Source: Rosa chinensis (taxonomy: Eukaryota > Streptophyta > Magnoliopsida > Rosales > Rosaceae). Taken from it: 64,000 bases of DNA. The stretch's first letter is position 1; every line of letters begins with the position of its first letter. Positions 21,196-32,899 of the stretch are shown here, piece by piece. The stretch covers positions 66,650,319 through 66,714,318 of the forward strand of contig NC_037094.1 of assembly GCF_002994745.2 (NCBI RefSeq). Reading direction: 5' to 3'. A program made the position numbers and the translations under genes. The notes beneath the pieces are model-generated. The model was given only the letters and a program-made list of their open reading frames with translations. It did no database searches and was not told where the DNA came from.

Positions 21196-21402
21196 TGTTT
21201 AAGTATAATGTATTTGAGAGAGATTGATGAGAGAGATGTGTTCTTATTATTGAGAATAGGAGCCCTATATATAGGGATTACAAAGTGCTAGTTCTAATGT
21301 TACAAGGAATACCAATCCGTGTAGGATTGGGAAATCTAGAACCTTCTCTCCTATTGCTACTCCTAGTTTGATAAGGCACACTAAATCGATATTCCTTCAA
21401 CA
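21196..21402 (-). repeat. 5' LTR of Copia B
   Basis: 207 bp. Palindromic TATA box CCCTATATATAGGG at 21263-21276. The element-strand sequence next to it is CGTTATCAGCACGA, the same as beside element C's 5' LTR; probably the primer-binding region, but I cannot assign the tRNA. Confidence 0.93.
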
Positions 21403-21407
21403 TTGAA

Positions 21408-22460
21408 AGGATTTTCACCGAGTTAAATCAATTAATCCCAATATATGAGGGTTTAGTTGGGATGGATTCTCACCTGAATGAAATGCTTTCGTACTTAGAC
21501 ATTGGGTGTCCTGATGTTCGTATCATAGGGATTTGTGGGATGGGTGGTATCGGTAAGACAACTGTTGCACAAGTGGTTTTTGAAAGGGTACAAGCTCAGT
21601 TTGAAGGTTGTAGCTTTCTTGAGAATGTTAGAGAGGAAACAGAAAAGCAAGGTGCAATTCATTTACAAGAGCAACTTCTTTTGAACTTGCTGAATTGTAA
21701 TGTAAATGTACAGACCACTAAAATGGGAAAAGATATAATCAGGCATAGACTATGTACTAAAAGGGTTCTTCTCATTCTTGATGATGTGGATCAAGAAGAA
21801 CAATTGGAAGCATTGTGTAATCGCACTTGGTTTGGTCCAGGGAGTAGGATCATCCTAACATCAAGAGATGAACATTTGCTCAGTTTATTTAGAGTGGATA
21901 AAGTATACAAGGTGAATCCATTAACTGCTTGCGAAGCTCTTGAGCTCTTTGGTATGAAAGCCTTTAAGAAAGACCAGCTGGTTGGGAAAGATTTTCTCAA
22001 GCTATCCAAGGAATTTTTGAAATATGCTAATGGTCTTCCATTAGCTATTAAAGTTTTGGGTTCCTCTGTTTATGGTAAGAATGTAAAATTATGGTCTAGT
22101 GCATTGGATAGACTTAAAAACAATCCTCAAAAAAAGATTATCAATGTTCTTAAAGCTAGTTATGATGGATTAGAAGAAACTGAAAAGAAAATATTTTTGG
22201 ACATCGCATGTTTCTTTAAGGGATGGAACATAGCTCGTGTAACAAGTATACTACAAGGTAGTGGCCACTGCCCGGACATTGATATAGAGGTTCTCGTACA
22301 GAAATCTTTGGTAACGCTGTTTGGAAGCAAATTGGGGATGCATGACTTGGTACAAGAACTGGGTTGGGATATTGTTCGTCAAGAAAGTCCTGAAGAGCCC
22401 GAAAATCGTAGCAGGTTGTGGCTTGCCGATGAAATCATCTATGTTCTTGGTCGAAGTAAG
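21408..22460 (+). CDS. NB-ARC exon of TNL copy 2
   Basis: Nucleotide-binding switch, fully open. P-loop GMGGIGKTTVAQVVF, FLENVREE, kinase-2 LLILDDVDQ, RNBS-B GSRIILTSRD, GLPLAIKVLGSS, FLDIACFFKGW, GMHDLVQELGWDIVRQE. The first 34 bp of this exon are stranded on the far side of element B (14739-14772). Internal ATG 21462 (MDSHLNEML) could start a TIR-less protein. Donor AAG|GTAATG at 22460/22461. Confidence 0.95.
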
Positions 22461-22577
22461 GTAATGAAACAGCTGAGTGCTCAAACTCATCTATTGTTTT
22501 TATTTATTTATTTATCTTTGTTTTTTTTTTAATTATGGTCTATCTTCTGCAATAACTAATTCTTTGATCTTTGTAAG

Positions 22578-24298
22578 GCGATGAGTGCTGCTCAAAGTAT
22601 ATTCCTCCAATGTCCAACAAAAGACGATTTTGTCTACTCAATTGATAATGCCTTCTCAAATATGGACAGATTGAGATTGCTCAAGATTTGTAATGTGAAG
22701 TTTTTCGGAAACATCACATATCTTTCTAATGAGTTACAATATCTTGAGTGGCATGAGTGTCCTTTGGATTCTTTCCCGTCAGAATTTCAAGCAAATAAAC
22801 TTGTTGAAGTTCGCATGCAATTTAGCCGCATCAAACAACTATGGAGGGGGAAAAAAGTAAGATCACAATTAATTTTATGCATGTTCATAAAGCTGAGATT
22901 TTAGATTCTATATAGTCTCATTTATTAGAAAAGATGAAGTGGCTTTTTTGAATTACGTAACTATATATTCAGACCAAAAAAAGAATTACGTAACTATATA
23001 AGGTCCCTGGTCGTCCTCAGTTACACACATCCATAAAAATTAATATGGCATTCTCATACTATGATTGGACATTGCTTTCACGTCGACATGTCTGTGATTC
23101 TACTAATTTCTGTAATTTGGAATCACAAAAGAATGTGTAATAACTATTCTAAATCATGTGATGATCATCTTTGAAATTATGCCAGGGATGGAGCAAGCTA
23201 CAGCTTATTGATCTGAGTGGTTCACCATACTTGATGTCGACTCCAGACTTTACTGAGGTTCCTGATCTTCAGGAGTTGGAGCTTCAATATTGTACCAGCT
23301 TGGTGGAGGTTCACCCGTCTCTTGGATTTCTGAAGAAACTTGTCTCTCTGAATATGACACATTGCAGGTCTATTGAGAGCCTTCCACCTTTCACTGCCCT
23401 TGAATCGCTCCAAATATTGAGGCTTTCATTCTGTTCAGGGCTGAAGAAGTTTCCAGAAATTGAAGGAAATATGAAAAGCTTGCTGGAGCTTCATTTGGAT
23501 AGGACCAGCATTGAGGAATTGCCTCCATCAATTGAACACTTGACTGGTCTTACCATATTGAATCTAACAGACTGTAAAAACCTTTTGCATCTTCCCGATA
23601 CCGTTGGGTGCTTGACTTCTTTGAAAAGTCTCCATCTAACAGGTTGCTCCAAAATTGATGAGATACCTGAGAATCTGAAAGGTATGATATGTCTGGAGAA
23701 GCTTACAATTGGTGGAACTTCCATAAGGGAGTTATCTTTCATTGTAGGCATGAAGAATCTACGGTATCTATCCTGCGAAGGATGTAAATGTCTAGTTTCA
23801 GAATCATGCAAAAGCCTGGCTTCGATATCAAATTTGATAGCGCTAGACTTGAGTTATTGCAATCTGATGGATGGAGCAATTCTCAATGATTTTAGCAGCC
23901 TAATCTCCTTGGAATTTTTAGATTTAACTGGTAATTGCTTCGTGCGATTACCTGAAAGTATCTCTCAACTCTCAAAGCTCGACACTCTGCACTTGAGTAA
24001 TTGCAGACGGCTTCAATTGCTGCCCAAGAAGTTTCCGTTAAGTCTTCATCACGTGTATGCACAAGATTGTACTTCACTGACAGATTACCCAAATCAAATC
24101 AAAGAATTGAATTCATCGGAGTCGGGACTGACTATTATCGATTCCCTCAATTCTTCAGCACTTGGAGTCTCACAGCAAAGTTCGTCCGGGTTGAATTTTT
24201 CAAGCATTGTAGGGGAACCTCTACAAGCGCATGTGACATATAATCATCCAGAGGGGATAAAAGTTTATCGTGTGCCACGGATAACAGTTCTAAAACAA
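22578..24298 (+). CDS. Linker and LRR exons of TNL copy 2
   Basis: Exon 22578-22856 is the linker (NAFSNMDRLRLLKI, RIKQLWRGK). Exon 23186-24298 (371 codons) holds roughly a dozen LRRs such as LKSLHLTGCSKIDEIPENL, starting GWSKLQLIDLSG. Both are phase 0 and open. Closely similar to copy 1 but with many replacements in the repeats, as expected of recognition surfaces. The intron 22857-23185 has nothing recognisable. Confidence 0.93.
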
Positions 24299-24398
24299 GT
24301 AATATCTCTTTCTCATAACAAAAACAGAGCATATATCTATATATCTATCCTTTTTTCTCATACTACTAGCTAAAGATGCTTTTGTGTCTGCGTTGCAG

Positions 24399-26528
24399 GA
24401 GCCTTTCTTTTCAGATTTCAGTAGCGCACATCCTACAGATGAAATTCCAGAGTGGTTCAGCTCTATATCTACCAGAAATCCCATATTAAGCCCGATACCT
24501 CAAAATCTGGCCGATGATAACAAGTGGAAGGGATTTGCCGCGGGTGCTATATTCTCAGTCAAGGGGCACACTGCTCTCTCCCTTATTGAACCGGATCCTG
24601 ATTTTTCTAATTACTCGTATCAAGTCACAATCGAAACTGATGTTGTGCGCCTGGAACCACAAGTGTTCGGGATAGGACTCAGCTGCCTTGCATCAAGTTC
24701 TCATCTGCTTATAATTTTCTATATAGAGTGTCTGAAGTTTCCACGATGGGGGTTAAATCAATCAACTGTGGTGAGAGCTATATTTGAAACCACCAATCCA
24801 TCCATGGTGGTCCAGAAATGTGGAATTCATCTACTCTATGAGCAAGATGCTGGATGGCATTCCAGAATCCGTAGGCATCAACCGATTGTGCTGAATAAAA
24901 AGGACGCCGGCTCTCTACGGGATTCTGCCTGGCTTCGTCCATCTTTTAGATGGTAGAATATATTTAATTTTCTGATGCACAAATAGTTAAATGCCGCTTC
25001 TGTATTCTATATGCGTACTTATTTTCAATTAAATATTGCAGGGAGAAATTCATTCCACCCTTGGAAGAAGAATCCACACGTGTGCTGAGAAAGAACCTGG
25101 AGTCTGTTCTTCCAAGATACCTTGAGGTCGATCCGTCTGTGTTTCTATCTAGCATCGAATCTCTCTAATCTCTAATCTCTATCTTTGATATAAAAGATGT
25201 TACTTGTTAATTAAATTTCACATTTTCAAAATTAATTTCAGGCACTAAACTGTTATTCTAAAACGTACAAATTTAACCTCAGTGGAAGGCCAGGGTGGTT
25301 TCATGAGTCGTTTGTCTTTCCTCAGAGGGCTGGTTTTACTGTAGCATCAATCAAGCGGCCTCAAAATCTACACAAGAGCAAGAAGTGGATGGGATTTGCA
25401 ATATATGCATCACTTGTAGAGGAAGTGGGGCAGACAATGGAAAAGGACAACTATTGGGTACGCGTATTTGTTACACCAAGAACTGGGGATAAATTTCGTT
25501 TGGGTGTGGCCCGAGTACTTAAGCACGTCAGGCCATTGTCAGAAGAACATCATCAACTATTGGTTATTTACATACCACGGGCACAAATTCCTGAAGTGTT
25601 GTTCACTCAGACATTAACGACTGCAATGGACTTTTACATCAAGATCAGTGATAGCGCTCATGTAAAGGTTCAAACATGTGGGTTCCGTATTGTGTACCAA
25701 GAAGATATACAAGGGTTTGCTGATACAATTATCCGGTGCATGCAAAGGGAAGATTCTCTTAAATCTCACAATAAGTTGGTGGTAGAACAATGGATACGAT
25801 TGATACGATGGCAAGGTGCCCTAAATTTAGAGAGAATGACAGAACATGATTCTAGAACCCCACGGGAAAAACAATTTCAATTGCACTTACAAAAATATAG
25901 AAATTGGGTCTCTCTCTCTCTCTGTCTCTCTCTCTCTCTCATATGCACAGTTTTTGTTATTATTTCTTCTTTTTTGGCATTTTATTGACATTTGAACTCA
26001 TATTTACAGGACTGGTCTGACCCTCATCCTGTTTGTTGTCACTTCGAGGGAGCTGAAATTTTCAAGTTGAAATGGTTCATGCCTTTCATCAACCAAGGCA
26101 ACTCTGCAGAAATCCAACTGCCTCTGAATGTGTTCAATGATGATAATTGGTTGGGCTTTGCCGTATGTTCTCAATTGTCCCACGATCAATATCCAAACAT
26201 TAGTCTTGGCAGTACTGCTGCTGATTCAGAGGAGGTTATGCTTATTTGCTGTCTGGCCTCTGATGTTGCTTGGGAGGGCTTATTTGATTACAACTTTGAA
26301 TTACGTTTAAAGATTCAAGAGCCATCGGAATACGATGCGACTTGGTTCTTTTATATACCGCGCACTAAAGTTCGTAGTAATGTTTGGAGACAATGCAAAT
26401 TGGCCAGGATAACTATGTTGTTGTCTAGTCCAAGCTCAGGAGTAGTGCATAGTTGTGCCCTTCGTCTACTATTTAAGGAGGACGTTGAACGTCTTGTAAA
26501 AACACTAGCCCACGCCGAATTACCTTGA
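24399..26528 (+). CDS. Three post-LRR domains of TNL copy 2
   Basis: Exons 24399-24952, 25042-25126, 25242-25907 and 26010-26528. Three successive domains with one pattern: a WF/WF-like start (EIPEWF; RPGWFH; KWFMPF), I.-.P.N-L core, W-G-FA, and a C-terminal C-(G/A)-I/L/F-R-(L/I/V)-x(Y/F)-x(E/K)(Q/E)D block (CGIHLLYEQD; CGFRIVYQED; CALRLLFKED). This is the C-JID/post-LRR domain type that binds effectors in characterised TNLs. TNLs usually have one, here three. Ends AELP-stop at 26528. Confidence 0.85.
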
Positions 26529-26720
26529 ACATCCCCCACCATCTGCTGCTAAATCATGGAGAAGGTAACTTAATTGTGAGTAGCCTTTTGGCTTAGATTA
26601 ATTTTGTAAGTCCCAACAACTTCTCATTTGGCTTGGCTGAAGTTCCGATATATATTTGCTTTGACAGGAGGCAAAAGTCTGCCAGCACAAGAGTTACCTA
26701 ATGGAGAATGAGATAAAAAC
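26529..26720 (+). other. Duplicated 3' flank of TNL copy 2
   Basis: Alignable to 12627-12800 after copy 1 (TTTGC-TTGACA, AAGTCTGCC and CCTAATGGAGAATGAGA correspond). It marks the right edge of the tandem duplication. Confidence 0.6.
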
Positions 26721-26830
26721 GTTGTGTGATATTTTCTTAAAGCTAGATCATATCTAGTGCTTAATAATGTGGTGTTAAGAATAATGTTTGCTTCTACTCG
26801 AGGTGTTATTAATTTGATTAGTATTACATT

Positions 26831-26916
26831 GAATGACCTGTTCATTTTGTTTAGTAATGTTACTGAATGACTTCATTTTGTTTAGTAATGTTACTGAATG
26901 ACCTGTTCATTTTGTG
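26831..26916 (+). repeat. Short tandem repeat after TNL copy 2
   Basis: Three units of about 31-34 bp: TGAATGACCTGTTCATTTTG followed by TTTAGTAATGTTAC, the last unit partial. Confidence 0.8.
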
Positions 26917-27824
26917 ATAGCTCCATAAACTGATTCACGACTATAACAATGAACATGAGTCCAGATTCTTTGTTTTGGTAGATTGTATCTGAGAGTACGA
27001 AACAAAAACAGATTCCCTGGGATTTTTATTAGGTAAACCAGAATTGGGGTGTAATAGCAACTGTTGTAGATCACAAATACATAGAATGAAGTAAACTCTT
27101 TAAGATTCAAATTACACGTAAACCTGAAGAATAATAATGGAGCATCTTCTAGCATTAGCATCTAATACTCAATTTAGAAACTCGATCGAAAACCAAGTTT
27201 ACAGATTCACTGTTTATTTCAACATCCAAAGCCACAAACTAATACATTCTACTGCAACGGTCAGAACCCTAATCAGCTTCTGCCAGACCTGAAAACCTGC
27301 AAACAAGTACTATACGAGTATTTATAATACAATAGTAAGGAAATTCTCTTCAATATGTGAAGTAAAACGAACTATTGACACATAAGCCCTACAACTACAG
27401 CGAGATATATATATATATATATATATATAAGGAGGAAAAAAAAAACACCATTTGCTACCTTTATGTCTATGCAAAGAATTGGACAAGATCATATTTTAAG
27501 ATTTCGTGGACTTATCAATACCAATTAAGGAATGCAATAATTTGTTGTCCTAACTTGCAGAACAAGTAATCGGATGATAGGTTCACAATTATTATGCAAG
27601 TTGAAAGAGAAAGATTACTAAAATTCATTCAAAATTCTTCATTGCCGATTCTGGTCTTCTGTTATAATATTTAAAGGATTGAAGACTGAGTTCAATCCTT
27701 GGCAAAAGGGGAAGAAGACATGTGGCACAGGACCACTTCTTACATCAGTTTTCTTGGAACTATTAGGACTATTAATGGGCCGCCTTGGGCTTCTTACAAA
27801 AGACAGATTAGTGTTGAGATTAAC
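26917..27824. other. Intergenic, no gene seen
   Basis: AT-rich. Contains a (TA)n run at about 27403-27429. Short open frames on either strand look like chance. Confidence 0.6.
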
Positions 27825-28755
27825 CTAGTTGATCCTAACACGTCCCGCCGTCCTAAGTCGCAAGCCAAGCCAACCTCGGTTGCAAAACTCTGGGAAACGG
27901 GCCATGATGGAATGGGCTTCTTCCCAGGTGGCATCTTCTCCAGTCCATTGGATTAACCAAGTAGTAACAGCCCTTTTTTTTTCTTTTGTACGACTGCCAT
28001 ATCAAGAACTCGCGCTGGAGTCCAGATCACCTCACCATTGGAATCAAATTGAGGCAGTGTCTGTGAGAGAGGAGTTGAATCGCCCACTCGGCGCTTGAGG
28101 AGAGAGACATGGAATACCGGATGGATCCGAGAGGAAGCAGGGAGATACAATCGATATGCAACTTTTCCAATTCGATCTGCAATCTTGAAGGGACCGTAGA
28201 ATCTGGGCGACAACTTATGTGAAGGGCGTTTGATGAGGGATTGTTGTTTATCTGGATGGAGTCCCCAATCTCAAATTCACGCTCAGTTCAATTTTTGTCA
28301 AATTTCAATGCGTTGCTTGAGAGATTGGAGGAGATTGACTCTGTTACGGAGGGCAAGGTCGACTGACTGGACAGAGGTTGAACCGGGTAGATAGCGATTC
28401 GCAGCTGGAGGTGTGCCGTAAAGTGACTGGAAGGGGGTCATTCTGATGGTTGAATGGTAGGTGGTATTGTACCACCATTCAGCCCAGTGTAGTAGAGTGC
28501 TCCAAAAAGATGGCTTGTCTGCAACAAAACATAGGAGGTAATGCTCAAGTGATCTGTTTACAACCTCCGTCTGACCATCCGATTGGGGGTGATAGGCAGA
28601 GCTGCGACACAATTGGGTGCCTTGAAGCTTGTAGAATGCCTCCCAAAAGTGATTGAGAAAAATTGGATCTCGATCCGAGATGATTGAGCGAGGCATTCCA
28701 TGCAATCGAAAAACCTCCTCCATGAAAATTGTGTTGGCTGTCCACTTTTGATACT
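27825..28755 (-). pseudogene. Ty3/Gypsy integrase and chromodomain fragment
   Basis: Minus strand, 5' at 28755: integrase core MEEVFRLHGMPRSIISDRDP, AYHPQSDGQTEVVNR (the D and E positions) and WWYNTTYHS, then after a frame change [20 protein letters not shown] and [14 protein letters not shown], then in another frame W..QWTGEDATWEEAHS and IMARFPEF ending in a stop at 27825. This is the 3' end of a chromodomain-bearing Gypsy pol. The last frame break is at a poly-A run (27967-27975). No LTR or 5' pol is attached, so it is a truncated relic. Confidence 0.88.
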
Positions 28756-28893
28756 ATAGGTTTCCCTAAATAACTATTGTTTTGAGTTTTTATTGGAGGA
28801 TGGTTTTTGATGTAGTCTAATTGTGCTCAAATGGCTCCAATAACAGTTTTTGCTGTCATTTTAGTTATGTTTAATTCTCTCGGACAATTGTTT

Positions 28894-29265
28894 TTACTTA
28901 GTTAAGAGTGGTTTGAAAATGACTCGTATGAAGTACATTTTCTTATATGGAAGAACAGTAATCTGTATTAAATAAAACTGAGGAGTACATAACATCAAAA
29001 GAAAAAGCAAAAAAAAAAAACTACAATGAACAATATTTGGACTTTGTAAAAACGTAACAATAGTTCCGTATATGGAAAGCAATTTGCAGGGCTTAGATGG
29101 GTCATTTTTAGGGAAAGCCTTCACTACATGTGGTGCTTGCTTTTCCTCTATTACAAGCAGCTTGCTTCCCTGGAAGAAATCCAAGGGATATATGCCTGGG
29201 TTGCTAAAACTTCCAGTGAGACATTCTCCTCCTCTTTCATTTGGACAAACACAATAAATTAGCAC
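28894..29265 (-). CDS. Unrecognised open frame
   Basis: 123 codons. The first ~65 residues read like protein (CLTGSFSNPGIYPLDFF, KLLVIEEKQAPHVVKAF), then the frame runs into low-complexity hydrophobic sequence. Possibly a terminal exon of a lost gene. I do not recognise the family, and chance is possible. Confidence 0.2.
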   Translation of the reverse strand: MLIYCVCPNERGGECLTGSFSNPGIYPLDFFQGSKLLVIEEKQAPHVVKAFPKNDPSKPCKLLSIYGTIVTFLQSPNIVHCSFFFLLFLLMLCTPQFYLIQITVLPYKKMYFIRVIFKPLLTK

Positions 29266-29743
29266 AGAAAGCCTAACCCAACAAACATAATTTCAAGTCA
29301 ACTGGAAATGCTTTGTAAGAAAAAACTTTCAAGCAATGACTCACAAGTTTAGGTCTATGATGTTTAAATGAGTTGTTTTTTATTTACAACATAAAGCAGT
29401 TGCATTCAAGAACATTTCCAAGGGTGCATTGTGCATATTCAAACTTTGTATGTAAATATTCTGGTGTTTAACTAGCATCAATGAAGACATAAACAACCAT
29501 TTAATCATGGGCATATGATTTGATTGATGGCAACAGTATTCATAATTATCCAGTCCCAAAATTAATTAGAATAAGGAAGTTAACGTGAGGCTCCTCTCTC
29601 TAGTAGCAGGAACAATATCCTCAGAACAAGCAATTAATGTAAGAAGACGTGAACTATAAGTAGAGTAACCTGATATATGTCTTCGCACAGTAACCAATCA
29701 CAGTAGAAAGAACTGCAAACATAACCGAAAGTTGGATGGATAC

Positions 29744-30395
29744 CTTGTAAACAAACCACGAGATGGGGCACCTATTACAGTATTGTTTATAGCAGGCCTA
29801 GAAACTCCTCTGCTATTGCATTTGCCACATTATTTGACTCAATGACTACAACATCAACTTGCACCTACATTCAAAATAAAGCCGATTACGCTCTTGTTCC
29901 CTGGACTTCTTTATATCAAATTTCAACAATCAAGAAAATCATACCTTCTTAAGAGCACACATTTTCTAGTGTGGAAGAAGCAGCTCACTTGTCTGCCACT
30001 CCACGTCCTTCTATATGCAGCTATTACATCTTATACTTCTGAAATAGGAATCAAATTCCCTACTATAATCACAAAATGATGAAGGTATCAGTCAATCGAG
30101 TTCAATTTTTTATACAGTATACATTTTTTAAAAGAAAGAAAAGTTCCATCAGATACACACAGCTTCGCTCCAACATAGTTGTAGCATAAGCTTACTTGGG
30201 AAGTTGAATTTCAGTTAATCTTGCTCGGACATGTATCAACTTGAAAAAGATGTTTCCTTCAGGAATAAACTTCTCCAGTGCCTACTTATTCGTTTTCTGT
30301 TGCCATTGATATATAGCAATGGCAACAATTGACAGAGGGCAAGGTATCTGCAATGTGAGATTGTCTGCTGCTTCAATAATTTCACTTCTGTCCAT
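29744..30395 (-). pseudogene. USP-domain (U-box/kinase type) N-terminal gene remnant
   Basis: Minus strand, three exon-like blocks. 30196-30395: ATG, then MDRSEIIEAADNLTL and, after a frame change, ALEKFIPEGNIFFKLIHVRA, ending CCCAA|GTAAGC. 29945-30059: NLIPISEV, stop, DVIAAYRR, then WQTSELLLPH, stop, KMCALKK|GTATGA. 29744-29864: VQVDVVVIESNNVANAIAEE, then AINNTVIGAPSRGLFTR. This is the order of the N-terminal universal-stress-protein domain of plant U-box receptor-like kinases. Stops and frameshifts in each block make it a pseudogene, and no kinase or U-box part is present downstream. Confidence 0.65.
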
Positions 30396-31124
30396 TTCTC
30401 TGCTACTTACCTGTTACGCTGAACCCCAAGGAAGCAAAAGAGCACCATTATTAAATCACACAAAGACCACAAAGATGAAAGGAGAGTGAAAACATCAACA
30501 AGAAAGAAAGAAGAAAGAACTAGGGACACAGGGATATCCAGTACATTAAGAAAACAAGCAAACCTCATACACAGGCAGAAAAACATAAAGCTTTAATGTC
30601 ACAGAGCAGTTGAAAATACACATTTCATGGCTAAAATCCAACACTACCAAGGCTAGTTTTATTGATTTATCAAGAAATGAAACAAAAAATAAGAATATGA
30701 TCCAGAAAGGCAAAAGGTAAATGTCCAATATAGATTCTTTCAGAAGCCAATTAATGATGTACAGAGCAACCCACTAACATAGACAACCTGAAAATCACAA
30801 CCCACCAAATCAAAGATGCAAAAGCACACAAAGACCATCGGTTCCACCATACATAACCCATATCAAATAGTTGATATAAAAAGCAGAATACTACCACCAA
30901 ATGAAAAAATATTGGGTTTTGAAGTGGTGGGTGAGGACCAAAAATGTCAGAGACAAGTACAATGGCAAGCTTGGAGTAAGGAGAGCCGGTGAGATAAAAG
31001 TCCAGACCACCAAGCTGCTTTTCATCATGATTTTGAACTGCTTACCCATTACAACTTACAATCCCAATCCTGTTTCATCATCCCTACATCTAACTCGGCT
31101 TTTGCACAAAAACTTGTCAATTCT
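30396..31124. other. No gene seen
   Basis: AT-rich sequence between the USP remnant and the GrpE last exon. Open frames are short and unconvincing. Confidence 0.5.
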
Positions 31125-31322
31125 CTACCGATGCAGCTGTTGCAAGTGACCCTGATGATTTTTCAGTGGCCACAGCAGTTTTCTTACTGCCAGGCCCATA
31201 GAGACAATAACCATTGCTGGTCTTAGAAGTCGACCACCAAGTAAAAAGCCATGGCAAATTTCTTGAATGACAATCCCCACTGGGAATTCTTGAGACTCTT
31301 CTAGTGCAATCGCTTCATGCAC
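31125..31322 (-). pseudogene. GrpE last exon (C-terminal beta domain)
   Basis: Acceptor TTACAG|GTGCATGAAGC on the minus strand (31323-31324). Reads HEAIALEESQEFPVGIVIQE then FLLGGRLLRPAMVIVS, the diagnostic GrpE C-terminal signature, and ends HR-stop at 31125. Open throughout. Confidence 0.85.
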
Positions 31323-31914
31323 CTGTAACCGAAAGTTGAATACTTAAAACAGTTTAAGAAATTTATGAAGCTCATATTAATTGGTGGCAGAAACAAAAGC
31401 AATAAAAAAGAAGCTAGATATTGTCTAATGTCTTTTGGTCATCAGACAACGTAATGTCCTCAATACAAGAGATGATATACTGCCATTGAACCCTAAATCA
31501 TATGCAAACCCATAAATATGGGGTACACAAGTAAAGGCTATATTTGGACAGGTCACTTAGTGGGAAAATCAATTTCAAAGGCTGATGTAACCCAGTAACC
31601 TTCTACATTTGGTTCCTAATGAGAACTGCACACTTAAAATCATTAACTAATGAAATGGAGAAAACCCAACTCCAACCGATAATCTCCCACGCAGCCAGGC
31701 AGAATTTTCATTACGGCTGTGGAATTTTTTATTTTATTTTATTTTCTCTGTTTGGGTCCAAAAAATAGAAACTAGAAGCTATCCAAAACATAGAGCATGT
31801 AATGAGGCCTTCAAAAATAAATTACCCTTGTCCCAAACTTGTTATGATTAGATATTCAATAGAATTTCAGTTGTGGCCTTGTGGGTTTCATATTTAACAC
31901 TATAGCAAAACCTC
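31323..31914 (-). other. GrpE last intron, segment left of Copia D
   Basis: AT-rich intron sequence up to the ATTAG target duplicate (31915-31919). Nothing else recognisable. Confidence 0.6.
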
Positions 31915-31919
31915 ATTAG

Positions 31920-32263
31920 TGTTTGAGGACAAGTATAAATTGATACAGAGAGAGAGAGTAATCTTTCAGAGAGAATGGAGATTCATGTGTGTTTATTCAT
32001 CTCATACAAAGAGATATTTATAGGAATACATTTGAAGTGTGAAAGCTCAAAGAGAAACTCAATTTGATAACAACTACATTTACAGCTGCAGCTCCACATG
32101 GTGGCTGTGATAATGATAATTGCCATGCTTGTTGCCCTTTGGCATAAAGCTTGTCACACAAGTCTCTATACCTATATTATACACTCAAGTACCTATTGTA
32201 TACATGATATAAACATTTATACTATGACTCATATATACAACATGATTCATATATACTACAACA
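31920..32263 (-). repeat. 3' LTR of Copia D
   Basis: 344 bp from TGTTTGAGGAC to ACTACAACA. Followed on + by CTCCCCTTGG, the polypurine tract on the element strand. Confidence 0.93.
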
Positions 32264-32319
32264 CTCCCCTTGGATATTTCATGTCAATAGTATTGTCTAG
32301 GTCGTGCGCTTCGAAATTG

Positions 32320-32860
32320 CCTCGTTAAAAACCTTGCCAAGTAATAAAACCCTGTGGGAAAAAACAACCTTGGTCGAAGGAGAAAAAGAGCACAACGCGC
32401 ATGAGTGTGGAGTAGTAATATCACAGCTTCGGAGATAAGTGGAGTCTTCTTATCAGCATCATAAGTAGATAATATGTCTACGAGAGGGATGCAAATAGAG
32501 TTGCTGCACAAAACCTTGCCCGGAAAACCCAGTGGGAAAAACCCGTGGTCGAAGGGAAAAGATGAGCAAAAGCATATATGTTGAATCAAAACATCTTCAG
32601 GATGTAGTATAAGTGGGGCGACCATGCTAAAGATGTGCCTCGTTAAAATCTTGCCAGGTAACAAAACTCAGTGGGACAAAATAACCCTAGACGAAGGACA
32701 AAAAGAGTACACGATGGTCAAGTGGGTATGCTTCTGGATACTCCCCCTGATTTCAACATCTCCTTTGTGTCTCCCAAACGTGGTGCTTCTCTCGTTGCCT
32801 CATTTAAAAACCTTGCCGAGTAAATAATCTCGGTCGAAAGGGAAAAAGAGCACAACACAC
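32320..32860 (-). repeat. Four decayed copies of the 3' UTR block in Copia D
   Basis: At about 32320-32402, 32508-32573, 32637-32717 and 32794-32860. Each retains CCTTGCC...GTGGG and GTCGAAGG..AAAAAGAGCA-like blocks on +. Elements B and C carry only one. Confidence 0.75.
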
Positions 32861-32899
32861 TATTCACGTTTCGAGACTATATATGTAGACATCTCCCCC

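Larger units (their letters stand above)
14773..21402 (-). mobile_element. Copia LTR retrotransposon B (antisense in TNL copy 2 exon 2)
   Basis: A 6630-bp element read on the minus strand. LTRs 21196-21402 and 14773-14979 (207 bp, no difference found) and 5-bp duplication TTGAA (14768-14772, 21403-21407). On its own strand: LTR, leader with covarying hairpins, gag, ~350-nt non-coding spacer, integrase, RT, RNase H, polypurine tract, LTR. The DSG protease present in element C is absent, and three tryptophan codons have become stops in pol (18174, 15912, 15501). It is therefore recent yet cannot have moved with its own enzymes. Pol is very close to element C but gag and LTR differ. Confidence 0.95.
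13711..26528 (+). pseudogene. TNL disease-resistance gene, copy 2, interrupted by Copia B
   Basis: Exons by GT/AG: 13711-14420 (TIR), 14739-14772 continued at 21408-22460 (NB-ARC), 22578-22856, 23186-24298 (LRR), 24399-24952, 25042-25126, 25242-25907 and 26010-26528. Removing element B and one TTGAA duplicate, these sum to 5013 nt, a multiple of three, predicting about 1670 residues with no stop seen. Layout: hydrophobic N-terminus 8-50, TIR from ~89, P-loop ~292, MHD ~559, LRR ~693-1063, then three post-LRR domains. Element B sits 34 bp into exon 2, antisense. It was probably functional until that insertion; a TIR-only product and a TIR-less product remain conceivable. Confidence 0.93.
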
